The notes under the pieces are model-generated. The model made no database searches. It worked only from the letters and a program-made list of their open reading frames with translations, and was not told the origin of the DNA. This document shows positions 38,136 to 50,092 of a stretch of 64,000 nt of DNA, one piece after another. The DNA comes from Lichina pygmaea (lineage: Eukaryota; Ascomycota; Lichinomycetes; Lichinales; Lichinaceae), in assembly GCA_963422465.1 (NCBI GenBank), contig OY730170.1, forward strand, positions 1,116,001-1,180,000. Reading direction: 5' to 3'. Each line of letters starts with the position of its first letter. Positions within the stretch are counted from its first letter, which is position 1. The position numbers were made by a program, and so were the translations under genes.

Positions 38136-39424
38136 TTAGTCACGCGCGACGCGTTCGACGAGGCTGCGACAACGGGCTTGATGTGAGCGTCATCGATGGA
38201 AGCTCGTTCGGAGGAAGGGTCTTACCGGAACGCCGTGATGGAGAAGGTAAGGAGCCAGACGACCAGGGCGACGAGCAGCACGCCGCCGAGAGCCCCCTGT
38301 CGACCGCAGATGTCCTTGTCCGTCGTGGCATCGTTCGTCGACCGGTGCCCGGGCAGAGGGTTGGCGCGGCAGCTGAAGCGGGTGTCGAGCAGGGCGTCGA
38401 AGGCCAAGCTCAGGTTGGCCGAGTTGAAGACGATGAAGATGAGATCCAGCAGGATGAGCCGCAGCTTCGTCTTCGGCGAGCGAAGACCCAGCGGCTTCGC
38501 CGAGTATTCGTCGTAGGTGATGTAGATCAAGTAGGGCAACGCCACCGTGTCGAAGACGATGGCGATCACGGTCGAGGCACGCTGCTTCAGGTTCTTCTGC
38601 CGCGACAGTTCGAAGATGGCCGCGCCCAGCGCAAGAGCCACCAGGGAGAATACCCACGTCGTCAGGCGCAGGAAGAGCGGAACGAGCGGGTTGCGTAGGA
38701 GCGTCATCTGCGCATCGGATCAGCTCCGCCACGGTGCTCGTGAGGGTCACGCGCTGGGCCTAGAGGGTGTTTGACCCGACCGACCTTCAACCGGATGTAC
38801 CACGCCTGCCTCTTTCCCGGACTCGACCACAGCGTCAGGCGTTGCTTCTCCTCCTCGCCGTTCTCGCCGACGAGGCCGGGACCGGCCTCGAGATCCGGCA
38901 TATGCTCGACCAGCCATTGCTCGTCGACCCGCTGCCCCGCCGTCGCTGGCTCGAGAGGATGTACCGACGCGGTCACGAAGGAACGCCATCGAGATCCTTG
39001 CACGTGCGTCGACGCACCCATGATCAAGGGGGCCCGATCTCGGGCAGCATCGTGCAGCCGGCCGGGCTCCGGTCGATGCTTCCCGAGGAAGGCATGGTGA
39101 TGGTGTGCCACGTGAGTGTCGTCCGGGGGGCTCAACAGCTCCCTGTCTGGAAGGGGGATCTCGATGGCATCGGTCAAGTCACTCTCCGTCACCGAATGAA
39201 TCCAGCCTGGTCGTGGCACGGTCGCGTCAGCAACCGCTGCGTGTCCGGCCGGCGGCGCGGCGTCCCATGCGCTTACTCGGCAATGTCCTCACGTCCCGGC
39301 GAGACGCTCGATTCTCGGACTTGGTCGCGTCCCCGGTCGAAGTCGCAGCTCGGCCGTTGGACGATAGCGAATGTGACTTCGGACGAGCCAGCAACGCCGC
39401 GTCCGAGGCATTGCGTCCTGTCAT
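38136..39424 (-). CDS. SRF1-like membrane protein (regulator of phospholipase D)
   Basis: Four exons, transcript order: 39424-39277, 39206-38785, 38707-38226, 38163-38136; 359 aa. A Ser-rich, hydrophilic N-terminus leads into WIHSVTESDLTDA, SRWRSFVTASVHP and LTLWSSPGKRQAWYIRLK. Four hydrophobic helices follow (beginning near LRLTTWVFSLVALALG, ASTVIAIVFDTVALPYL, LILLDLIFIVFNSANLS and GGVLLVALVVWLLTF), and the short last exon gives RLVERVARD. This layout matches the fungal family named after yeast Srf1, a membrane protein that regulates the phospholipase D Spo14. Function here is by homology only. It is divergent from the K+/H+ exchange gene, with 635 bp between starts. Confidence 0.8.
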
Positions 39425-40059
39425 GAAGAAGGGATGCGAGCTGTCATCGGTGCCTCAGCGAGGCCGTTGCGTTGTCCGAAAGGGGAGTCTGCCGCTTCTG
39501 TGGCACGTCTGGGACCACGGTTGCTGTCAGCCTTCCGCGCCCGAGCAACGGCCCTCGGTGGGCTAGGATCGGATGGTTCACACGTCACCGGCCAATCGAC
39601 ATGAATTGATGGACGTTGCTGGTGTTTGCGCGCAATGACATGTCCTCTAATTAGTTGTCTATATCATCAAAACCGAATATGGATCGTGAGGGGGTCTGGC
39701 CCAGCCTTGTCGGAGATTGTACTATACCAGCGCCGATAGTTTTGCCGATGTGCCTCGCACGCCTGGAAATCAAGAAAACCGGGTCGCTACGGCAGGGGTC
39801 ATTGAGCCCGCTGCGATGAGTCAGCAAAGCTCACCTCCAGCCTATGACGTGCACTCGCATACCGGTACTTACGTACGTTACGTACCGTACGGCGTAATTA
39901 TGTTGCAGAGTTCCGAGTTTGCGACGGTTGACCATCTTGGCTGGCCCCGTGCTTGGATTACGGTCCATGTCCACGATGAAGGCAGTCGTGCTGACGCGTT
40001 GAACCGGTCGGTCGATTCGCTCGTTTGGCTCGGTTTCTTGATTGTCACGTCCTGCTGCC
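39425..40059. other. Divergent promoter region, SRF1-like and K+/H+ exchange gene
   Basis: 635 bp between two divergent starts, so it should contain both promoters. A GTAC-rich palindromic patch lies at 39866-39893. No gene seen. Confidence 0.65.
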
Positions 40060-40330
40060 ATGCGTCTCTTCTTTCTGCCCATCTCGACCAGGCGAGCTGT
40101 GCTCTACTGCCAGAGGACCAACCGGGTGCCGGCGGAGCGAAAGACCATCCTTGATCGAGTCACCACACGGGCGGCCACATTGTGGGCACAATGGGAGGGA
40201 AGCGATCGGGCGTGGCAGAAGAAGGTTGTCGAGTACGGCAACAAAGCGCTGCGGCGCATTCCGCACGAGGAATGGGGTCTAAAATCGATACCGCCACGGC
40301 GCAAGGTGGTCGACGAGCAGGCGACGCAGA

Positions 40331-40361
<31 letters not shown>

Positions 40362-41085
40362 AGAAGTGGAAGTCACCTTCCCGTCCACGGTTGTGAGCTC
40401 TAGCCTGGTACTGGAATCCCTGCGAAAGCTGGCAGTGGAGCGACGGCCCTTTCACTGGAAGTGGTTGTGGTGGAGCATCGCCGGCATGCCCATCACCACC
40501 CCCGTCGCTTTGATACCCATGTGAGGACGGTGGTGCGACGGTCGTCCCTGGATCCTTGAAGCTTACAGATGCAGTATCCCGAACGTCCCTTTCTTCTATT
40601 TAGTCTTTCGAGGTAGGAAGCCTGACCCCATCTGCGAGGTTGGAGGGATGCTGACGTCCTCAACCAACAGCGTGGTCCCATTGGCGAGGTCAGTCTCGGC
40701 ATGAGCCAGACGATGCAGGAGATCGCTGACCGTCGAGACAGCCTTTTCCGGATCGAAACATCTAGGATACCTACTGGAACAGAGTCGACTCATGCCCACG
40801 TCATCTTCACACCTGGACGAACTGTACAGGCCTCAGGTCGAACGGCTAGAGGCAGAAGGCAAGGTCGAAGCCCGACCCGGGTCCGAATCCTCCTCAGACG
40901 ACACGATTGTGCTGGCCAAGCACCTAGAGGGCGACGGAGGGGGAGAGACGTTGTTGCTGCAGCGGTCGGATGGCAGACGATGTGCCGATGTGCTGGGTGT
41001 GCCCGAGATAACCATCGAGGTCGAACGGGCGGTCGAGCAGGTGCAGATTGCGTTGGACGAGGCTAGGCAGAATTCTTCCGGCTGA
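40060..41085 (+). CDS. Mitochondrial K+/H+ exchange-related protein (YDL183C family)
   Basis: Exons 40060-40520, 40575-40612, 40671-40688 and 40742-41085; 286 aa. The start MRLFFLPISTRRAVLYCQ, then WAQWEGSDRAWQKKVVEYGN, RIPHEEWGLKSIPP, GMPITTPVALIPIIPNVPFF and RAWSHWRAFSGSKHL are the conserved blocks of the Mit_KHE1 family. Its yeast member YDL183C is linked to potassium/proton exchange at the mitochondrial inner membrane. A hydrophobic stretch at IAGMPITTPVALIPI, interrupted by intron 1, is the likely membrane segment. Exon 3 is a micro-exon of 18 nt encoding WSHW. A CAG run (about 40332-40361) adds ten Gln between conserved blocks and is probably a lineage-specific insertion. Confidence 0.9.
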
Positions 41086-41895
41086 TCCCGACTAGCTCAA
41101 TCTCAGACGAAGTGGCCCGTCACCACGATGAGCGAGGGCCCCGCGGGGGCATTGCCGTCAGGTGTCGAGAAGGGACGCAGCGTCGTGTCAGATACGCACG
41201 ACTGCCCTGCCTAGCGAGCTCTTATCGAGAGCGAACGTACGTACTCTTCGTTCATGTACATAACATCATAAGGTCGATGTTAATATCAGACGACAGGCAT
41301 GTCTCCGAATGCTGTGTCTCGTACCAATGTTGGATCTCAACGAGGCCATCGTGGCCATGTCCCAGGTCCCAACAGAACGGACTCTCAATAGCAAATGCTC
41401 GACCCTAGACAGCCAAGAATCATCATCATCATCGATTCCCTGGTCCTACTGTAGGTATTATCCGAGCGACCCTCTGCGGTCTTCGCAGCGAAGAACCGAA
41501 GCGCGACGGAGCATGGAACGAGATGTCTCTTGCCCAAGTACAGAAGTAGTACCCTTCGCATTGTACGGTTCGTGTGTTGGAATGGCTTGGTCGGTCTCGA
41601 CTGGAAGGTAGCCTTCAGATCTGGACTACATACGGACATTACGTATTCCTACGAGCGCCAGTTCATCAGTAGAGCCAAGACCGGATCACATCGTTAGACT
41701 GGTGACTGTAGCGTAGATGGTGCAGCGGGGCGTGCGGGGTTATTAAGCCCATGATACCTTCAATCTCGACATTGATTCTTGAGAACGATTCGAGTTCTTG
41801 AGCTTTCCATGAAGACCAGCGATTTAATTATTGAATAATGCGGCATCTCCACCAAGACATCCCAGCAGCCTTCATGGCCTACAGGAAAAGTTCCA
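41086..41895. other. Intergenic, K+/H+ exchange gene to tRNA
   Basis: About 800 bp with no gene recognised. The right part is AT-richer than the flanking coding DNA and precedes the tRNA gene. Confidence 0.6.
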
Positions 41896-41966
41896 GCATT
41901 GGTGGTTTAGTGGTAAAATCCGTCGTTGCCATCGACGGGCCCCGGGTTCGATTCCCGGCCGATGCA
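41896..41966 (+). tRNA. tRNA-Gly (GCC anticodon)
   Basis: 71 bases fold as a cloverleaf. The acceptor stem pairs GCATTGG with CCGATGC (one G-T pair). The D arm is GGTTTAGTGGTAAAATC (A box), the anticodon stem is CGTCG/CGACG around loop TTGCCAT (anticodon GCC, 41928-41930), and the T arm is CCCGG-GTTCGAT-TCCCGG (B box). No intron. A T-rich stretch (from about 41969) follows as an RNA polymerase III stop. CCA is not encoded. Confidence 0.96.
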
Positions 41967-43483
41967 GTTGTTTTTTGCCAGTTTTTTGTTCCCCATAGAG
42001 AGTTTGAAATCTACGTTACGTACATTGTCATACTTACAGCATCTGATCGGCGGTGACGAGATCAGTAGCATCAGATTCTTTTGTCATATACGTGACTGTC
42101 GACAGCCTTTTCCACTACTCCAGGCGCAGACACGTGAGCACATCACGTCTCCACGTGACTCAATTGAGCCACTGCTGAGTCAGCTGTCATATGCAAGGAA
42201 CGAATCTCTCGCCCGTCCGAGCCACGGGTAAAAAAGCTCCGGCTGGGCCGCTTGTCTCTTCTTTCCTTCTTTTCCGTCGATCAGGACATGACCGAAGCGT
42301 CGAGCGTACTCGTACGATATGTACTGTACGTATGTACGTACGAGTACAGTATCCTCCCCACGATCCGCACGTCCGAAAGATCGTATGGATTCAGACCCCT
42401 TGAGACGCTCACGCTGCCCTCTAGTTTTCCTCTAGAGGCCCATCACCGAGGGCGTTGACAGACGAATCGATGCACCGCCGGCATGACCGTGGTCAGACAA
42501 ACCCAGACGACCATCCTTCTGGCTGTCTGGACCCGTTCCGAGATTCGAACCAATCCGGATTTGGTTCTTTTTGCCGTCGTCTTTTTTTTCCTCGGCCACA
42601 GATGTGCAAAATATAGACGGCACATCAGACATATGCTTGGCGCCAATCTCTCCTACATTTGCTGCCCTTCCTATAATCGGATAACCCCCCCGTTCCCTAT
42701 GCCGAGCCGCTTGGCGGCTGATGTCGAGACTCGGCGTTACCGGCACCGTCCGCATCAGTATTGCAGCCGCCATGTTATTTGGCCCGGAGAGACCAAAGTA
42801 GCGGTGCTTCTGGCAGTACTCGTGGAGCTTCCGCCATCCAAGCTTTTCGACATCGCCAGCTCCTGCTTTCGTCTGGCTGCGTACAATCGCTACGGTACTT
42901 CCGTACGTACGTACCTTTCTCTTCTCTCCTCTCTCACTTGCGTCGTCTGTCGTTCTCGTCGCTGCCCGCAGGTCAACGTGGGTCCATTCGTTGAACGCTT
43001 TCACTCTCGTTTCCCCCCCCCCCTTTTTTTTTCCTTTATCGAGGGAGAGAGGCTCCTGATATCGCCTTTTCGTAACTTCGGACCGTCCCTGTCGGTCGTT
43101 GCCCGAGCCCGTCGTGCCCCTCGACATCGAGGTCCTTCTCTGTTGTGACCGATCGTCCGAAGCGATCTCCCAGCACAGCTACAGTATGACGAGATGCGCC
43201 GACCGAACCGATTGAAGTGGCCTGGCCCGACGCTCTCCACCCCTTGAGGCCTCTTCGGGGTGCCGGTCGTCACCAACCTCGCTTCGACTTGGCCGAGGAA
43301 GCGGAGGCGAAGCCGTTGAACTTGTGCAGGTGTCATCGCAACTGGAAACTGTCACTCGAGCTCCCTGGATCCCCGGCTCGTGCCACCGCTGGAAGGCATA
43401 GCCTGAGAGCCACGTGCCAGTGCGCCATTGGCGCTTGATGGGTGTGAAGAGAGGCGAGAGGTTGATGGGACGTCTGGCGTCTC
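41967..43483. other. Intergenic, tRNA to KRE6
   Basis: 1.5 kb expected to hold the KRE6 promoter and leader. It contains GTAC-rich palindromes (42310-42345), CT-rich stretches (42560-42600, 42915-43035) and a C run (43013-43023). A 231-codon minus-strand frame (42432-43127) has a product unlike any family I know and is not supported. Confidence 0.6.
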
Positions 43484-45920
43484 ATGTCTCGACGAAAGAT
43501 CTGGAACCCGTTTGGACGAGGCCGGCAGACCGCAGCGCCGTCGATAGCTTGCGAGGAGGGGTTGCAGCCTGTGGAATCGACCAGTGCGTCTGAATCGACC
43601 GTCGGAACCACCTCGAGCGCACCCCGGGAGCGTCGTCGGAGCAGGACGCCCAGTTCCGACCATGTTCGTCGAAGCCGGACGACATCACCATCAGCAGAAG
43701 GCCCGTGGCCGCTCCGGCCTACCATGGCCGAAGTGGACGAGCCCCCCGAGCGTCCTCGGCCGGCGGCGATCCGCCGGCAGTCGGCATATTCTCCGGCCGT
43801 CTCGTCTCCGTTGAGTCCCTCGCCGCCGCGATCGCCCGACGGCGGTAGGAGGAGTCCGACCGACGCCGACGCGCCCCCTCCACGGTCGGACGTGCTGCCC
43901 CGAAGTCACAGCGGCATGACGATCGACTCGCTCTTCTCGGCCACGAGGGCGCCTTCGAGCGCGTCCGTCGCGGCGGAGGCTGATCTGGCTCCGCCCAGAG
44001 CGCCCGGCCTGCGCCAGGAGGGATCGACGCCCAGTCTCAGACCCCAGACGCCCACGACCGTGTCGGAGCTGGGACGAGACTACTCGCGCTACCCGCCGAC
44101 GCCGCTGCGCGAGTCCCCGATGCCCCTGGACGGGCCCGTCTACGGCGCCGGCGCCGGCGCCGGCGCCGCCTCGGGCGCCGCCTCGCCTTGGCCGGCCGGG
44201 TTCGCCTCGGCCGCGTCCATACCGCTCAGCTCGTCTTCGCTGGTGAGCCTGCCCGAGAAGGCCGATTCCGAGCAGGCCTTCCTCGCCTCGCTCATGGACG
44301 ACCGCGTCTCGGCGCCGACGCCGTACCTGGGCGGATACCAGATGCCCATGTTCTTGGACGAGAAGGAGCCCGACGACGATCTGCACATGCCGTGCCACGA
44401 CGACGACCTCAGGTTCAAGCCCCGGTTCAGGGAGTACCTGCATCGGGACTACATCGTCTCGTGCATCGGCGGCACCCTCCTCATCGCCGGCCTGCTGGCC
44501 CTCTTCGTCGTCCTGCCCGTGCTCACCTACGCCGGCATCACCGGCCCGAGACCTCGGTCGCTGCGGGAGACTGACCCGTCCGCCTGGGTCACGGATCGGG
44601 ATTACCCCCTCCTGAAGAACATCCGGACCGGCCTCGTCGACCCGGACACGCCGTCGTCGGCCATGACGCGCCGCAGCGTCGGCGGGGAGGAGCTGAAGTT
44701 GGTCTTCAGCGACGAGTTCAACGAGCCGGACCGCACCTTCTACCCCGGCGACGACCCCTACTGGACCGCGCCCGACATCTGGTACGGCGCGACGCGCGAC
44801 CTCGAGTGGTACGACCCGGACGCGGCCACGACGGCGGACGGCACGCTCAACCTGCGCATGGACCGGTTCAGGAACCACGGCCTCGAGTTCCGTTCGGGCA
44901 TGCTCAACAGCTGGAACCAGCTCTGCCTCAAGGGCGGCGCCTTCGAGGTGTCGCTGTCGCTCCCCGGCCCGGCCGGCGCGCCCGGGCTGTGGCCGGGCGT
45001 CTGGACCATGGGCAACCTCGGCCGGCCGGGCTACATGGCCACGACCGAGGGCGTGTGGCCCTACACCTACGACGATTGCGACATCGGCATCACGCCGAAC
45101 CAGTCCTCCTCCGACGGCATCTCCAGCCTGCCCGGCCAGAAGCTGGCGTCGTGCACGTGCCCGGGCGAGGACCACCCGAGCCCGGGCACGGGCCGCGGCG
45201 CGCCCGAGATCGACGTCATCGAAGGCAGCGTCGACCCGGCCAACCGCATCGGCGTCGTGACGCAGTCGTTCCAGGTCGCGCCCTTCGACGTCTGGTACCA
45301 GCCGAACTACGACTTCGTCGAGATCCCGCACTACGAGACCACCCAGATGAACACCTGGCGCGGAGGCCCGTTCCAGCAGGCCGTCTCGGGCACGACCCTG
45401 CTGAACAACCGCTGGTACGACGCCGAGCTGTACCAGAAGTTCGCGTTCGACTACACGCCCGGCACGGACAAGGGCCAGATCGCCTGGTACGTCGGCGACC
45501 GGGTGACGCTGCAGATGCTCGGCAAGTCCGTCGGCCCCAACGGCAACGTCGGCCAGCGCGTCGTCGCGCAGGAGCCCATGACGATGGTGCTCAACCTCGG
45601 CATCAGCGAAGGCTGGAGCTGGATCGACTGGGCCAACCTGACCTTTCCCGCGACGATGCGGGTCGACTACGTGCGCTGGTACCAGCCACCCGGCGCCGAG
45701 ATGGTGACGTGCGACCCGCCAGGCTACCCCACCACCCGGTACATTGCCAAGCACCTCAAGGCCTACACGAACCCAAACCTGACCGTATGTTCCATCCTCT
45801 CCGTTGTCTTCTCCCATCACCGCAGGGGCAATGTCGAGAGGGCATCGCTGACCGGTCACCTAGCTGTGGGAACAAACGGGATATCCGCGGCCGAAGAACC
45901 GCTTGAACTCGGACTGCTAG
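43484..45920 (+). CDS. Kre6/Skn1-type beta-glucan synthesis protein (GH16)
   Basis: Exons 43484-45784 and 45864-45920; 785 aa. Layout of a type II membrane glycoprotein: a long Ser/Pro/Arg-rich cytosolic N-terminus of about 325 residues, one membrane helix (IVSCIGGTLLIAGLLALFVV), then a lumenal GH16-like domain. Conserved blocks: LVFSDEFNEPDRTF, DPYWTAPDIWY, SWNQLCLKGGAFEVS, GLWPGVWTMGNLGRPGY and GRGAPEIDVIEG, which holds the acidic pair matching the GH16 catalytic site. The C-terminus LNSDC comes from a short last exon. In yeast Kre6 and Skn1 act in the secretory pathway and at the surface to make cell-wall beta-1,6-glucan. The antisense strand is open for hundreds of codons, as expected of GC-rich codon use. 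Confidence 0.95.
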
Positions 45921-47917
45921 TACGAGACTCGTCAAGTCCTCGAAGACGAAAGGCTATCGAGTCCGATAGCCCTACCTTCTTGTACATGATGAACGAAATG
46001 AATCTTTTTTTATTTCGACCCCGTACTTTCACTACGGGCGCCTCTCTCCGCGTGCACATACAAGGACGTCTTCCTTTTCCTTTCCCTCCTCTTTCTCTTT
46101 TCTTTTTTTGTTCTTTCTTCTTGTAAGAGTCCTCGAAAAGGCATTGTTGCGGATCTTGCGGGCGGAGCATGCATCGGAGTTTTGTCTCGTTTGTCTTGGG
46201 TGAGGAGGGAATAGAGAGGACCATCGTCCACGATCCCGGGTCTTGTTCCTGCTCTGGTCATCGGTCTCCCCATTTTTGTACGTGCTGTACTGTACTAGGC
46301 CATCGTGTATCATTCAGACCATCTTGTTTCTGTAACATCTGTTCTGCTGTGTTGTTGCTTACCAGCGCGTACCAGCTTCACGAGCCCGGATTCTGGAGTC
46401 CTCGAGTCCTCGAGACCTCGAGTCCTTGAGCCCCGCAACAAGACCTCAACCCTTCTCCTTCTTGGTCCTTTGTCTTCAACTTCGACCTTTTCTCTCTCGC
46501 CGAAGGCGGACTGTCCCTTTTTCCTTCCCTTGCCCTTTTCTTGCCCACTCTCCCGGAAGCGCAGGTAAGTACGAGCACCGATACAGCACCGTCTCCTGGC
46601 CTGCTCGAGTCTCGCCTCACATCCCTTTCGATGCACACATGTCCATTCTCTTTTGTTTGGGTGGGGGAGGGGATAGATGGACCATTGCCGGCCTCTTTGT
46701 TCAGTACGTGCCTGTCCGCCTTCACTTGAGACTTTTCGTCCCGAACGAAAGAACTGGACCTCTAAGCAGCGCTATTTTGCTTTGCTTCTACGCTCTCTTT
46801 CCACCGCCCCTTTTCTCTTTCTCTTTCTTCCTCTCTCTCCGGCTCTGATCTTTTTCAGCTTCCTGTTCGACAAGACAAAGGCGAGCAAGTCCAGACTGAT
46901 GTACCGTACGTACCCTACTACCTACGGGACTGGGACCGCAACGGGAACTCGCCCACCCCGTGTACATCTCTCTTCTCTTCTCTTCTCTTCTCTTCTGGCT
47001 GGACCGTGCACGGAGGGGATGTTCACGCAAGCGATCTTCAACAAAGGGGGAGGTTCTGATGTTGTGCTTACCAAGTACTCTGCGCTATACTCTGTACAGC
47101 TTTTGTAATTAAAAGACATTAAGAGATTGAACCACTTGACTAAGAGCTCTAATTTAGCTCTTTCTTTGACTTGTTGGATCTTGTATGACGGATCTTAGAC
47201 GGGGCAGACAGGCAGGTCCATCAGGCGCACCATTGCGAAACAACCCGCCCTTCCCCCCCCCCCTCTTTTCCCCTCCGCCCCCCCTGGCGCCCCCCCTGGC
47301 GCCCCAAAGCGAAAGGAAAAAAACCAAGACCCTCGGCGGACAGCAATACCGTACAGCTTCAAGTGTCGGCAAGTCTTTTTCTCATGTCTGGCGTACTTCC
47401 GTACTTCCATACTTCCGTGCGGTACCGGTAGGGATGATCAGACCAAGTCGACAAGGCAAGACTTACGGGCATGAATTCAACGTACCGGTACGGTAGGTCC
47501 AGCAGGAGATGACGTCCGTCCGTCCGTCCCGTCGTTACTTTCGGGACGGCTACTGTACCGGTACTGTAACAATACTAGCATTGAATGTACGGTAGACGGC
47601 TAGTAATCTCGATCTTGATCGTGCTTTGCTTCCTGGCTGAGTCTTGATGGGGTCTTGATGGGGTCTTGGTGGAGGACTGGTGGAGGACTGGTGGAGGACT
47701 GATGAGGGAGGTGAGGTGGTAGGTGATGCGGTAGGTGACGAAGGAAAGACGATGGAGAGAAGAAGGAAGAGGAAGGGAGGGAGAGGGGAGAAGAGGGGAG
47801 AGGTGGAGAAAACTTGGCGTGCTGGGGGGACTACCTTCGCCAGACGCAGATCATATCACAGACAGCTGACGGTCATGACGTCAAAGGGTCAGGCGGCTGG
47901 TCAGCGTGCGGCGGCGA

Positions 47918-47950
<33 letters not shown>

Positions 47951-48412
47951 ACCGAAGAGGCTCCCAGCGGCGAAAGGTCTCTTGATTCTCAGTGTCGCTG
48001 TCCACACATCTAATGTACGGAGGAGTTTCTCCTGTTCTGCGTGACCTCAAGTGTAGCAGCGAGCGAGGACTGGTTCCCTCACAACCCCGTTGATACATAA
48101 CATGATCTACCATCCACTGCAATACCCCCTGCGGCGACTAGCTGCGCCGGCTAGTGTAGACTGGGCACGAGGGATCATCAGACTCCATCGTGGAGGCTAG
48201 CGAAGGAGCAGAGGATCCTGTTGGACAGGATCAAACACAAAATCCACTAATGAAGTCAGCATCATCATCCACACGGTGCGTTGAGATCCAGAATTCAACG
48301 TAATCTTGTCGAGAGTTGCTTTGAGGACCGCGGGTGCTTTCTTTCGGCCACTCTGACGAATAGCCATTGACAGTGGCTGTATCAACCGTCTCACCGGTAG
48401 CGGTACGGCGGC
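45921..48412. other. Convergent intergenic, KRE6 to BTB gene
   Basis: No gene recognised. CT-rich blocks (46060-46125, 46795-46850, 46965-46998), a C run (47253-47263), a short tandem block of GGTCTTGATG/GGAGGACTGGT units (47640-47706) and a GTC run (47919-47950). After this region base composition becomes more even and long G/C runs disappear. Confidence 0.65.
47919..47950. repeat. GTC trinucleotide run
   Basis: About ten GTC units in the KRE6/BTB spacer. Confidence 0.9.
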
Positions 48413-49494
48413 TCAGCTTCGCAGCTGTGCATGTGCCCGTACCTCACCTCCAACATTGATGAGCAACCGAAGAATCAACTGCCCGAAAGAGTCCTCACAG
48501 GAAGGCGCTAGTACTCCCAGGTGGAACAGATGAGCACCGATTACCCCATTCTGCTCCAATAGGGATTGGAACTCGGGAATTTGAGCGTAGAGGCCAGGTC
48601 TCGTCACGACGTGCGCGCCGATGAAAAGGGTCAGCAGGTTACCGTATGACCATCCACAAGCCCCGTCGGCATTCGCGTAGATATATTCGATCAGCTTGAC
48701 GACCTCCCGGCTTGCCGTGGCGCAGACTTCAAACGAGAATATGGCGTGGAGAAATATCTTGGTGCAGTACTTGAACAGATCGTCAATGAGGTACTTGCGG
48801 CTGAAATAGAAGATCTTGGCGTGAAAAAGTAATGTTGCCGGTGTGATCGTGGCACTAAGCGTCCATCCCTTTGATGTGTCAGCCCAGGAGCGCTTGTGAT
48901 TGATGTGATCACCTAGAGGCATAGCCGCACACCTTTTCTGCAGAACCCGGGGCCCACGCTAGCCCTTCTTCCCCGCGCCTCTTTCTGGATTGCGGAGTAG
49001 CTGTTGCCTGTCGATGCTCCAATTCGAATGCTTTACACAGCTGTGAATGAACCGTTGGGTAAGCTAAAGGTAGCAGATGCGTCAGATTGTCGGCCTTGGA
49101 CTAAAGGACCTTCCGCGAGACTTAAGGAGTCTTACAAGTAGCAAGTGCTTTCCACACGGAAGCATGCCCGTACTCCTTGCCATCATATTTTGCCGGCACA
49201 TCATAAGATCCGGTGTACGCAAACTGGCAGAATGCAGCGAACGTCTCAACTTCCACATCCTCGAGCACGGCAGTGCGCTCTTTGGATTCTTTCATCCGGC
49301 CGTTGTTCATGAGAGCGTCTAGGGGCGCCGATAGCGCGCTTACAAACCCAGAATGAAGCGGTAGACATGTCTGCTCTGGTCCAACCACAAAGCTGAAGAT
49401 CGGTGTCAACAGATTGCTAGTGAGAGTCAGTACAGAGCGCATACCTGCGCCAATGAGATGAGATACCGAAATCTCACCTGTTGAAATCAGACAT
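48413..49494 (-). CDS. BTB/POZ domain protein
   Basis: Probable exons, transcript order: 49494-49478, 49416-49136, 49063-48913, 48854-48413; 296 aa. The N-terminal BTB fold is recognisable: IFSFVVGPEQTCLPLHSGFV, then LDALMNNGRMKESKERTAVL and VEVETFAAFCQFAYTGSYDV. After a charged linker comes the back half typical of fungal BTB proteins (LLFHAKIFYFSRKYLIDDL, then VVKLIEYIYANADG). Such proteins dimerise and often link substrates to cullin-3; no other domain is present, so the function is unknown. Exon 1 has 17 nt, and the exon 3/4 junction was fixed by reading phase only. Starts are 598 bp from the divergent SNF2 gene. Confidence 0.72.
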
Positions 49495-50092
49495 CTTGGG
49501 TCGAGCTATTCTTCAGACAAATGATCGCAGTCGAGATACTCGGCCCAAGAGGTAGCTTGCTGAATAGGTAGACGAGCTTGAGTGAAGATGGCCTTTATAG
49601 GAGTCATAACACAGGTGAAGGCAACTCCCGGTACGTATACGTAGTCTAGACAAACTAGTGATTACCGCAGCAGCGACGAACGACCAATACCAATACCGAC
49701 ACAAATGAAGACGTGCTTGCAAATGATAGCATGTCCATGTAGAAGCGTCCGGAGGCCACTGTCCATGTCCAGCACAATCGCGGCTGTGGCTCATTGCATG
49801 CATGTTGACGCGATCTGTAACAGGGTGGTTTAACCTCCGCGGTGGGACCGCGTGGGGCTGTCAATCACATGCGAAATTACAGGTGACATCATCAATCTAC
49901 GCGTCAGTTTCGCGTCTGTTATCGCGCGAACGAACCTCCCTATGCTCCAGTTTTTCTCTGCTTACCCTGCATTGTCCCGCCGTTCTCCTGCCGTTGTAAC
50001 GCCAATTGCGCTGTTTTTCCCTAGGTCTCCAATATCGTACTTAAATTAATCGACACCTGTACAAACCAGAGGGGAAGACACCGCCGCCGAAG
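49495..50092. other. Divergent promoter region, BTB gene and SNF2 gene
   Basis: 598 bp between two divergent starts. No gene or distinct motif recognised; base composition is balanced. Confidence 0.6.

Noticed and set aside
37103-38143. 346-codon minus-strand frame
   Set aside because: Only its middle part is meaningful, as one of the frames of the broken cupin gene; the rest is spacer.
42432-43127. 231-codon minus-strand frame upstream of KRE6
   Set aside because: Starts with ATG but the product is low in conserved features, runs through CT-rich promoter-like sequence and resembles no family.
43691-45859. 722-codon minus-strand open frame
   Set aside because: It lies wholly antisense to the KRE6-type gene, whose protein is clearly conserved; high GC at third positions leaves the complementary frame open.
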